From positions 9,981,960-10,045,959 of the forward strand of contig OX637333.1 of the NCBI GenBank assembly GCA_951799405.1: a DNA stretch of 64,000 nucleotides, given 5' to 3'. The position numbers were made by a program, and so were the translations under genes. The number at the start of each line of letters is the position of its first letter. Position 1 is the stretch's first letter. The notes below the pieces were generated by a model. That model made no database searches and was not told where the DNA came from. It worked only from the letters and a program-made list of their open reading frames with translations. This document shows, in pieces, positions 54,817 through 64,000 of the stretch. The stretch comes from Agapetus fuscipes (taxonomy: Eukaryota > Arthropoda > Insecta > Trichoptera > Glossosomatidae).

Positions 54817-55320
54817 TCTGGAATACTAAAAATGTGATGGATGGACGGTATCAACGCAGATGCAGCTAAAGCAGACATGCGTGGCTGGAGAGCAAAGGCG
54901 ATGCAGTCAAGAGTGGAGAAAAATTATGTTTTTAGGCAAGGCCCACTTAGGACTGGCGAGCTCACAACGATGATGATTCTTACAAATCCCTCTTTACATT
55001 TGAAGCATGGACTATGAGTGAGGTATGTAGGATGGAAATTAAATACTTACGAAGTGTTACAGGAAAAACTCTAAGAAATAGAGTTGACAATGAATGGGTA
55101 AAAGAGAAAAAATGTAAACTGGCAGAGAATATGCAAAAATAAAAAGGTGCGAGAGAGTGTGATGAGATGATTTGGACGTGTAGAAAGAATAGATGATCAA
55201 AGACTGAGGAAATTTGAGAGGGAAACTAAAAAAAAAAATAGACGCCAGTATATGAGGCTAGCCAGAAGTGGAAGCAACTCTGAGGCTCTGAACACCCTTA
55301 GCGAAACGGCGACAAAGTTA
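54817..55320 (+). pseudogene. Decayed LINE C-terminal remnants
   Basis: WMDGINADAAKADMRGWRAK at 54838-54900, then EAWTMSEVCRMEIKYLRSVT at 55005-55065 of LA type. Many stops. Confidence 0.65.
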
Positions 55321-55944
55321 CAGTTGCAAACTTGAATTGATTATTTCCATTCTCTGAATTAGTAGGTAAGTATTTCACAAGCAGTAATAGAGTACCTATT
55401 GCCAAGCACTGAGTCACTTTAACTTAGATTTGTGATCACGATTAGATTGGTAACCAAGCATTAAAATTCAATTGATTTAATAACACGACATCGCTTGGAA
55501 ATGACATTTTTTTTATAAAAATAATCAATCTTACAATTATTTAAAACAAAATCATAAATGTGTTGTAGATATTTAAAACAGCAAACTCACCAATAACTAA
55601 ACATTTGTTATACCTTCTTCTCCATGATTAAAAGTTTGATCAAATCTGTCTTGATTGAAGATCGTAGGTACAATTTTCTCAGCTCACTTGTGAAACAAAT
55701 TCATTTGTTTACAAAAATCAACGTGACTTCTTCAGTAACCATGGCAACCACAGTTCAATGAAATTCACAATGAAAGTACTATTTTTGTATTGATTTAAGT
55801 TATTTTGTATTGTTCAATAATATAAATCGAACTGTGAAATCGATATATATACGAGTTTTTTGTCTTTTATTATCTGTTATTTATTTTACCACAAAATAAT
55901 TTGATCCTGGCGCTCCCGGTCACACGGAGAAATCGCCATCTCAA

Positions 55945-57952
55945 ACGAGACGTTCGCGCCAGTAGGCTCTTGGCTGGGGAACTGGAAATACATGAATGGT
56001 GGTAAATTTAAATTGGCTGCAAGGCGGTAAATTTAAATTGGCTGCAGTTTGAAAATATTATTCTGAGTATTAAAATCATGATATTATATGGCCGTTATTA
56101 TAATGGCGGTAAATTTAAATTTCTGGCAGTTTGAAAATATAAATCTTAGTATTAAAATTATGTTATTAGGTATTATTGCAAAAATGTCTTCCAAATTTAA
56201 ATTAAATTAAAATTTATTTTCACTAAATTTTGTATTTTTAGTTAGGCTTTTGGCTGGGGAACCGGAAATATATAAATGGTGGTAAATTTAAATTGACTGC
56301 AGTTTGAAAATATTAATCTGAGTATTAAAATCATGTTATTATATAGCCTTTATTATAATGGCAGCAAATTTAAATTTGTGGCAGTTTGAAAATATAAATC
56401 TTAGTATTAAAATTATGTTATTAGGTATTATTGGAAAAATGTCTTTCAAATTTAAATTAAATTGATTTTTTTTTGTAATAGATTTGGTATTTTTTTTAGC
56501 TATTAAATATATATCACTATTGTGAGTAAATGGATGTGTGTGTGTGAGTTTCTGCAATCTATTAATTGTAAAGGTAAATGTGCACAACTATTTTTACCTA
56601 TTTGTATCTTATTTATTACTTTACTTATTTTTATGAGTGAAACTAATTTTATTATTTTAGAATCTTGGTATATTTTAATGTCAACATGTAATTGGAGCAA
56701 TACGTAATTTTATTTATTTTCATATTTTTTTTATATTCTGAAGTATCCTATCCATTATTGTATTGTTCTAAATCAGGCCTGGCCAACCCAAATTGCACCC
56801 CGGGCCGCATTGATGGCCTAAAATTTCTCCAAGGGCCACACATACAAACATTTTACAAAAAAAAAGTATACAAAAAAACGAAACCACAACCAGATGTGAA
56901 AAGAAAACACGCATTGAACCAACAACAAAAAATGTATTTATGTAGTAAACAACATAAAAAAATTCAACAATAGAAAAATATTTTAACAATGAAAATTATT
57001 AATGAACCCTTAACTTCATAGAGGAAAAAATTCTTAATTTTTTATTTCAAAACAATATTACAAATAAAACCAATTATCAGGGACTTCTCCTTTCAGTGCA
57101 AGATTTGAGATTCTTTTTGCTTACTTAATTTTTGTAAATCTAGGTATTTCAATATTTGAAGTTGCACACCTTAACTGGTTTTCCAGATTTACGTCTGTTA
57201 TAGACGCCCTATTTTTATTTTTATTATATTTCATTTTTACTTTTCATCACACATGACCGCGGGCCGCAGGTAAAGGCGCCGCGGGTTGGCCAGGCCTGTT
57301 CTAAATAAATAAATAAAAATGTGATTATATGGCTCATATATAACGGCGGCAAATTTAAATTAAAAATATAAATCAGTTATCTTTAAATTTTAGTATTATA
57401 ATCCCGTGATTCAATAGCCCTTATTTTAAAAGTTAAACTTGTTTGCAATAATACCTAATGCCATAATTACATAATACCATAATTTTAATACTAAGATTTA
57501 TATTTTTAAACTGCCACAAATTTAAATTTGCTACCATTATAATAAAAGCTATATAATAACATGATTTTAATACTCAGATTAATATTTTCAAACTGCAGCC
57601 AATTTAAATTTACCACCATTTATATATATTTCCGGTTCCCCAGCCAAAAGCCTAATTTAAAATACAAGATTTAGTGAAAATAAATTTTAATTTAATTTAA
57701 ATTTGAAAGACATTTTTGCAATAATACCTTATAACATAATTTTAATACTAAGATTTATATTTTCAAACTGCCAGAAATTTAAATTTACCGCCATTATAAT
57801 AACGGCTATATAATATCATGATTTTAATACTCAGAATAATATTTTCAAACTGCAGCCAATTTAAATTTACCGCCTTTCAGCCAATTTAAATTTACCACCA
57901 TTCATGTATTTCCGGTTCCCCAGCCAAGAGCCTACTGGCGCGAACGTCTCGT
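55945..57952. mobile_element. 2008-bp foldback element with ~550-bp inverted arms
   Basis: Ends acgagacgttcgcgccagta at both termini; TSD catctcaa exact at 55937-55944 and 57953-57960. Arms of ~540 bases (55945-56480, 57420-57952) each consist of two tandem sub-units that begin (t)aggct(c/t)ttggctgggga. The loop contains a hAT element and no recognised transposase. Confidence 0.88.
56774..57298. mobile_element. 525-bp hAT-type MITE
   Basis: TIRs caggcctggccaaccc at both ends; TSD ttctaaat exact at 56766-56773 and 57299-57306. Subterminal GC-rich ggccgc motifs, AT-rich non-coding centre. Confidence 0.9.
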
Positions 57953-57960
57953 CATCTCAA

Positions 57961-58421
57961 TCGCCATAACGCAGAAGAAAAAAACCAAGAGAAGATTAAT
58001 ATTTTTATAAGTGGCAACATTGACATACAAAAAACTTCTATTCACACTTCATATATAACTATATCTTGCATTGGCACATTTAAAATAGCCAATAGGTAGG
58101 TACTTAAATTAAGTTTTAAAATATTGGAATACATTTAAAAATACACATAATTTCTATGCACACAATGGATCAATCTTACTTAACAACGAAAATAAAAGCA
58201 AAGATCTATGCTGTGAAAATAGGATTTTTTTCGTGCACTACTTTGTGAAATGTGACTGTGTTTGTGACTATCTTCTTATCACAGCTTCTTATTTTGACAC
58301 GCACGTGCATCGGTTGTCATTTCTTATACTATCTTGTTATTGTGTATTATATTAAATGTAAAACTAATATTTTATCGAGTAATCCATTGAAATTATAAAT
58401 ATAGTTCAAGATAAGTTAAAA
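57961..58421. other. Upstream region of the 58422 gene
   Basis: AT-rich, no exon. The start codon is preceded by an in-frame TAA. No clear TATA box; an unannotated 5' UTR is likely here. Confidence 0.4.
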
Positions 58422-58666
58422 ATGGAGGTCGACACAGTAAACATAAGTGTGGATGACTTCCTGCCCGCCAAGAACCCCGTGAGGTTACCCAAGGGGAAGA
58501 GACGCACCGTGTCGGAGTCTGGGGCCGCCGTTGGTGTAGAAGAGAAGAAGGGCGGACTGGGGAGGCCCAAGCTGGTCAGGAAAGGCAACAGGGGCGCTAG
58601 GCAGGGCGGAAAGGGGGACGATGAAGCCACCAGCGACATGAGAAAGATACAATGCCCGGCACATAG
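58422..58666 (+). CDS. First coding exon of an unrecognised basic protein (partial gene)
   Basis: ATG with an upstream in-frame TAA opens an 82-codon GC-rich frame beginning MEVDTVNISVDDFLPAKN. It is followed by very basic, Gly-rich sequence (LPKGKRR, GLGRPKLVRKGNRGARQ) and MRKIQCPAH. A strong donor AG/gtgagg at 58667 comes just before the in-frame TGA. Codon choice and GC content match the EIPR1 and MAPK15 exons and differ from the AT-rich surroundings. The RGK/GRP pieces suggest a nuclear or nucleic-acid-binding N-terminus, but I do not recognise the family. No continuation exon was found downstream in the window. It lies head-to-head with MAPK15, 4.26 kb apart. Confidence 0.6.
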
Positions 58667-59215
58667 GTGAGGGTGAAATAAACCTCTTATTCTTAGGCTT
58701 GTTTCACATTCGACGCATTAGGTGGGAGTGAGATAAACTTCTTACTCTTCGGCTTCACTTCACACTCTAATGCATTCTGCCAGGTTTCCCCGTGACCAGA
58801 CGCACCCCCTTCATGGCCGTAGCTAGGGGGGGGCATTGTGGGGCAATGCCCTACCTTGAAATCACAATGCCCTACCTTAAAAATACCAAAAACTAAGACA
58901 AATTATTATAATTACTTAAATTGTTTGTTCATAGTTTGAGATAAAAAAAATGTAGAAATTAACCAAACTTTACACAGTAGGAAAAGAAATGCGTACCTAA
59001 ACTCAAAGAGTAGGGACCTACCTACATACATATGTGGGTAAACTCCAGCTGTCACATTTTTTTTATATATACTGGCAACGCGAAAGCAGCTGTCAAGATG
59101 ACAGAAAAATAAATTGTACTGTGACGACAATTAATTGTTCAGTGTTTTAGTCAAAAATGGTTGATTTCGCGATGGATATACCATTGTAAAATAAATCACC
59201 ATGTACATCACTGAC
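58667..59215. other. Intron or flank after the 58422 exon
   Basis: A short phrase gtgggagtgagataaacttc repeats the sequence after the donor. A tract ggccgtagctagggggggg with a near-duplicate (caatgccctacctt) at 58845-58880 resembles a transposon end. No exon. Confidence 0.4.
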
Positions 59216-59620
59216 CTAGAGGTCAGTGATGTACAGGATTAACATCATGTCGCAAACAACACGCCTATCCTCTAGAGAGTCCAGCTTATGATAGTCAAGG
59301 GCTGACTTGTAATCAGGAAAAGATAAGTTAAACTTATAATTTATGTGTTTTATAAATCTTTTTTGTACTCTCTCGATACGTTTTATATGCACCGCATAAG
59401 AGGGGGACCAAACAGGGGACATGTACTCAAGAAGTGAGCGAACCATTGTTGTGTAGAGAACTTTTAATACCGTAACTTTTTTGAAGGGTTTGCAAGTTCG
59501 CAAAATGAACCCGAGCACCCTGAATGATCTCTCCAAGACATTGTCAATATGATTCACGAAGGTGAGTTTGCTATCCATTATGACACCCAGATCTCGTACC
59601 CGGTCAACACTCGATAGGAA
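59216..59620 (-). pseudogene. LINE reverse transcriptase C-terminal fragment
   Basis: VRDLGVIMDSKLTFVNHIDN, VLKVLYTTMVRSLLEYMSPV, WSPSYAVHIKRIERVQKRFI: the RT/thumb to C-terminal region of a jockey-group LINE, third such family in the window. Confidence 0.85.
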
Positions 59621-59639
59621 AATCGTTAATATAATAAAT

Positions 59640-59693
59640 ATGATTTAATATAAATCTTAAATGAAATATATCTTTGCAGCTTAGATTAGATTA
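59640..59693 (+). repeat. LA tail, last ~55 bases
   Basis: tatctttgcagcttagatta followed by gatta, ending exactly where the truncated LTR begins. Confidence 0.7.
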
Positions 59694-60452
59694 GATGGCT
59701 ATGAGATGATCCCATAGCCATCGAAAGTGAGGTCACCACTTTCAGATTGTTATCACTGTCATTAGTAGTTAAAATTGACTCACGTGTTCTGAAAGAGATT
59801 GGAATTTAATAGAAAAGGAAACACTTGTATGCAGTTCACGAAACACATCGACATTTATTTATGGAATAGTTACACAGTGTAATAGTTAATTAATATTTGA
59901 TTAATTAATATTAGGAACACTACAAATAAATGGGTGAACAATTAAGCGTAACACAGGTGTTGGAACGGACAGAGAATTCTCAACACAAAGTTAGATTGGA
60001 ATACAAAAGACAAGATGGACGGTTGGTCAGGGCGTGACGGAACATCTACTCAGGTCGGCGGTCCGAGTAGAAAAGGGAAGAGGAAGAAGGAGATGCTTGC
60101 TTCGTGGCGTGGCGTTTACTTCCACGTCACAGGTTGTTCTTCGCCTGGTGGTAGAAAAGGGAACTTGAGGTTGGCGCCGATATTTGTATCAGGCTGCCAC
60201 AGTACCCCCTTGCCAGCGATGAAGTCGCGATACAGAAGAAGTTTCCGAATCCTCATCCAGGACTAGGTGCCATGGAATGATGGACTGGAGATCATGCAAG
60301 ATGATGGTGGTGCAAGCTCCTTCACCTGATGACTATTGGCATCAGATGACAGGTCGCCTTGCGGGATCCTATTGAAAGCAACCTGGTAAGGCGGGCAAAC
60401 AATAAGAAAATCTAGAATAAGAAGATAAAACTTGATGCAGGATGATTGTATC

Positions 60453-61519
60453 CAGTGGCGGCTCTTCATTGGGGGATGGTGGGGAACATCCCTATGGATG
60501 AAATAGAAAAAACAATTATTTACTAGAAGCGAAATATAATATAAATGAATTTAAAGCTGTTACAAATTATTTAACTCTAGAGTAATATATACGTAGCGCG
60601 CTAAAACTGTTGGGAAATATTTTGGCTCATACGAGAAATGCTTTTCACAATTTCAGGGTTCAAATCTTGTCCCCTCCCATCAATACATCGAGTTATACAG
60701 AAGTACATACATTCATCTCGATGTACGGCTGTTACGTGGCCGGCACTCAGCCATCGCGGTCGCCCGGGCCGAACTTGAACGATTCGTACTTGGGGATATT
60801 TCCTCCGATCACCGAGATTTCTTTGCATGTGTTAGTGGTGACTGCTTGTAGAATACAACATACAACGTTATCGCGCATGCGTATTTCCAACGTTGATAGA
60901 GTGCCCATGGTATGGGCCGTGGGGATAAGTCTCCCGATCCCGTGTGACGTCAGAGCAAACCATGTGGGTACACATTATAATATTGTTTAAGATTTGTGTC
61001 GAAGACTCCCAGCATAACAGAGGTTGTCATTGTTTCACTTTTGTTAACTATAGGTTGTTACTTTTTAGATTTATTTACCGCCAGTTCCGTGGCATTTTCA
61101 ACCGTGATAAGTCGGAGTTCTCAGGAATTCTTCACGAAATTGTAAACTTATCAAAAAGTATTCAAGTTTCTTTTGGAAAGTGTAAAAATAACGAAACAAG
61201 TTATTTAACGCAATGAAAATAACGTTAATTTGTGATGTTTATTTTTTATGTGATTGTGACTAAACAAAAGATATTTTTTTTCACAATTACTGTGATTCAT
61301 TGTGATCCTTACTTATATGAAATTGGGAAAAAAGCAAATAATTGAAGAGGCCTGTGCATCATCAGCCTTGTGATATTTCCATTATTCTGCCCGTCTACTG
61401 TATGGTGGTGAGCAGGTGGGAACAGGTGACTGGTGCAGTGTATGGCCAGGTCACAGGTGAGCATAAGATTTTCTTTCAAGGTCATCCCCTCCCGCAAGTT
61501 TTAGCTAGAGCCGCTACTG
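60453..61519. mobile_element. 1067-bp hAT-type element
   Basis: TIRs cagtggcggctc and (right, inward) cagtagcggctc; TSD attgtatc exact at 60445-60452 and 61520-61527. Copy 1 of the LTR element shows the empty site. No transposase motif recognised, including in the 126-codon frame at 60610-60990. Confidence 0.88.
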
Positions 61520-61559
61520 ATTGTATCACAACCAGGACAGAAGAAAGATCTGGATAACT

Positions 61560-61700
61560 TCTGCAAGATGATTATACACACATCAAGGATGCAATTAAGA
61601 TTTAGATAACTTCTGTAAAATGATTATACACACATCAAGGATGCAATTAAGATTTAGATAACTTCTGTAAGATGATTATACACACATCAAGGAAGAGTCA
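61560..61700. repeat. ~57-bp tandem triplication
   Basis: Three units containing gatgattatacacacatcaa at about 61567, 61619 and 61672, within the LTR element interior; copy 1 has fewer. Confidence 0.75.
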
Positions 61701-63084
61701 ACATTTCTCAGTACGAGAATGTACGATGCTAGTGTTCTCTTGAGTCAGGACACAATGATAATCTATCTCATGTGAGAAGAGGAAAGACCTTTGGTCAACA
61801 ACTGTAACCTCGGGTGGTTGGTTGTTGATTGCACTGTCTCTGGCAGCAACAGAGACAGTTGGTGTGTGAAGACAGTCCATTAGTCTGCTCCGATACTATG
61901 GATCGGTGATGAGAGATGAACGTGGTACTGGCGTGCACATGAGTTGGCACTGCAGCAGTAAGTGTGTCAGTGTTTGTGGGATGAAGGTCATGCTCAGTAG
62001 ATAAGTTGTCCTCATGTTGGCTAACTAACTTTCCAGGGCCATCCAGATGCAGTTTGGTTAGTGGAAAGTGGTTGTTGCGCATGTAGTGTAGATTGCCTGA
62101 TTTGCTTCATTTGGGTGTTGTCCATTCTTGCGATGTATGTTGTGTAACTTATTTGTGTGGTGTGGCGGGGTGCGGGGTCTAATGTCGTGAATGCTTCTCT
62201 GGCTGGGAATTTTGACGCGCGGGTCCGAGGTGTCAAGTTTCGCTCAGCGCCGTTGGAATGTGCAACGCGAGACGCGCGGGTTGCGAGGGACGCGCGGGTC
62301 CGCCACCTTGCAAGCGATAACGAGTGAGTCATCGCTTGCCACGCCCTGACCGTCCATCTTGCTTTTATATTATGACGAAATATTTCCTAAAAAAAAATTA
62401 AATTTTCACTTTGTCTAGGTGCTACTATGCTCACAATAATAGCTTTTAAACCTAGCCCACGTCGGGTTCACCACTTTAACGTAGGTAAATGACGTGTGAT
62501 CATTTACAGTGGTGGATGGCTATGAGATGATCCCATAGCCATCGAAAGTGAGGTCACCACTTTCAGATTGTTATCACTGTCATTAGTAGTTAAAATTGAC
62601 TCGCGTGTTCTGAAAGATAAGATTGGAATTTAATAGAAAAGGAAACACTTGAATGCAGTTCACGAAACACATCGACATTTATTTATGGAATAGTTACACA
62701 GTGTAATAGTTAATTAATATTTGATTAATTAATATTAGGAACACTACAAATAAATGGGTGAACAATTAAGCGTAACACAGGTGTTGGAACGGACAGAGAA
62801 TTCTCAACACAAAGTTAGATTGGAATACAAAAGACAAGATGGACGGTTGGTCAGGGCGTGACGGAACATCTACTCAGGTCGGCGGTCCGAGTAGAAAAGG
62901 GAAGAGGAAGAAGGAGATGCTTGCTTCGTGGCGTGGCGTTTACTTCCACGTCACAGGTTGTTCTTCGCCTGGTGGTAGAAAAGGGAACTTCAGGTTGGCG
63001 CCGATATTTGTATCAGGCTGCCACAGGTCCTTACATGTAAAATTGGCGTTTTGTATGGGAGGAACAAGAAGTATTTTTTTTAAT

Positions 63085-63320
63085 ATCTAATCTAATCTAA
63101 GTTGCAAAGATATGTTACATTGGAGATTCACATTGCATGCATTCCCAAAACTAGACACGTACAAGTTCGCGCTTGCACATGCCTCATGTGAACCTACAAC
63201 ATAAAAAAACAAATCTCAAATGGACATACACCCTGCAACTCTTGCCGCCCTTCTCTGAAACAGGGGTGACATTGGCAAAATGAACCATTTTTACAGCATG
63301 GGTGGTCAGCCGCATACCAA
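63085..63320 (-). repeat. LA tail, - strand
   Basis: Reverse complement from gcggctgaccacccatgc to ttgcaacttagattagatta. Confidence 0.85.
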
Positions 63321-63600
63321 ATATAATATATTTATTTAATCAAAGTATGTCAGTACCATTGCTATCTATGCACTTTTGCCATCTCATAGGTAGTTCATTG
63401 ATCCCTTTACTAAAATAACCATTCGGACGGCAATCAATACAATCTTTGAAGGCGGTTTGGACTGCCCCATCGGAGTTGAATTTTTTCCCTTGCATGAAAT
63501 TATCCAAATTTAAAAAAAAACAGTAATCTGTAGGAACAAGGTCCGGGGATTACGGGAAATGTCTTAGAAATTCCAATTAAAGCTCCTCTAATTTGGTAGC
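63318..63600 (-). pseudogene. Mariner transposase C-terminal remnant
   Basis: - strand frame DLVPTDYCFFLNLDNFMQGK, FNSDGAVQTAFKDCIDCRPN and GINELPMRWQKCIDSNG, matching the last ~70 residues of mariner transposases. A different subfamily from the copy at 44389. The 5' part is eroded. Confidence 0.85.
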
Positions 63601-63706
63601 CTTTCTGTTATGCAGTGTGTGGTTTAGCATTGTCATGAAGCAGCAGTGGCCTAGAGCAATTGAGCAGCCTTGGTTGTTTAGCAGCTAGCTTTTCCATCAT
63701 GGGTTA

Positions 63707-63945
63707 GACCGGTCCGTAGCTCAGTGGTAACACTGCGGACCCTGAATGGGAAGGTTGTGGGTTCGATTCCCGGCGGAGCACAAAAAATATACTATTTATA
63801 TTTTCAAATTTGCTCTTCGCCGGGTTGAAAAATTCATAAAAACCCTTTACCAATGACTGGTCACCAAAGGTCCATCCAGCCTTACAGCAACTGGGTCTTG
63901 CTTGAGAATTGGCGCTTTGTAGTGACAACGATCAAGCTCGTAAAA
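63707..63945 (+). mobile_element. SINE-1 copy with best-kept tRNA-like head
   Basis: A box tagctcagtgg (63717-63727) and B box ggttcgattcc (63760-63770) match pol III promoter boxes closely. It is cut by a SINE-2 at about 63946, so the CR1-type tail is missing. Confidence 0.85.
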
Positions 63946-63946
63946 A

Positions 63947-64000
63947 GGTCGATAGCTCAATTGGTAGAATGCTTGCATTCCATGCCGAGAGCAAGGGTTC
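63947..64000 (+). mobile_element. SINE-2 head, cut by window end
   Basis: ggtcgatagctcaattggta (A box), then gaatgcttgcattccatgcc and the start of a B box (aagggttc) at the window edge. It could be mistaken for a tRNA gene. Confidence 0.75.

Larger units (their letters stand above)
59694..63025 (-). mobile_element. Non-autonomous LTR retrotransposon, copy 2 (with hAT inside)
   Basis: - strand copy of the 24444 element. 5' LTR 62476-63025 (550 bp); 3' LTR 59694-60201 (508 bp, about 40 bases missing at its outer end). PBS-like sequence at 62458-62475. The interior equals copy 1 apart from a 1067-bp hAT insertion. Because the outer 3' LTR end is lost, no TSD is visible. Confidence 0.88.

Noticed and set aside
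60610..60990. 126-codon frame inside the hAT element as a transposase
   Set aside because: No hAT dimerisation (hATC), zinc-finger or catalytic motif; the element is too short to be autonomous.
63707..63785. tRNA gene with good A and B boxes
   Set aside because: It is followed by the SINE-1 body in the same arrangement as several other copies, and the cloverleaf acceptor ends do not pair; it is a SINE head.
63947..64000. Second tRNA-like sequence at the window end
   Set aside because: Same wording as the SINE-2 heads at 42600 and 12045; the part visible is only a head.

Overview
The window is eukaryotic nuclear DNA, almost certainly from an arthropod and probably an insect. Evidence: intron-rich genes with GT-AG junctions, small GC-rich exons in very AT-rich surroundings, an ERK7/8-type MAP kinase with insect-like wording, mariner elements of insect subfamilies, Penelope-like elements, and tRNA-derived SINEs. 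There are no operons, prophages or CRISPR arrays. The species cannot be named from the sequence.

Three host genes can be supported. (1) EIPR1 (TSSC1), + strand, seven exons from 11250 to 22079: a complete 409-residue WD40 protein of the EARP/GARP endosomal pathway; every intron phase joins exactly. (2) MAPK15 (ERK7/ERK8), - strand, seven exons from 54163 down to 28365: a complete 551-residue kinase with [11 protein letters not shown] and a TDY activation motif. EIPR1 and MAPK15 converge. (3) The first coding exon of an unrecognised basic protein at 58422-58666, + strand, head-to-head with MAPK15.

Most of the rest is layered transposable elements. Left end (1-4.5 kb): an AT-rich repeat family that carries a different microsatellite in each copy; it recurs at 13.4-14.5 kb and 47.9-49.2 kb. 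At 6.9-8.6 kb lies a tandem array of a ~250-bp 'LA tail' unit, which is the 3' UTR of a non-LTR retrotransposon (here called LA). EIPR1 introns hold SINEs, a Penelope fragment, a CR1-like fragment and a captured myosin II tail exon. The 22-28 kb intergenic region holds a hAT MITE and a Harbinger-type MITE containing a non-autonomous LTR retrotransposon. MAPK15 intron 6 holds a nested complex (30.3-38.6 kb): a Penelope-like element (RT plus GIY-YIG) with inverted ends, split by two LA copies, one of them split by a CR1-like LINE that is itself split by a 1.58-kb TIR element. MAPK15 intron 2 holds a mariner split by a Harbinger derivative, plus ORF-less inverted Penelope ends. MAPK15 intron 1 holds a composite 5S/tRNA SINE. 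The right end holds a 2-kb foldback element with a hAT inside, a second copy of the LTR element with another hAT inside, and a mariner remnant.

The most notable observations are: seven hammerhead-ribozyme-like motifs in three sequence families, with core boxes kept and helices changed in a matched way, all in Penelope-type termini; a 5S rRNA-headed tRNA SINE; a tail shared between that SINE and the CR1-like LINE; and a minisatellite that repeats the stop codon of EIPR1. Coordinates of elements with stated target-site duplications (TSDs) are to the base; those of degraded repeats are approximate.
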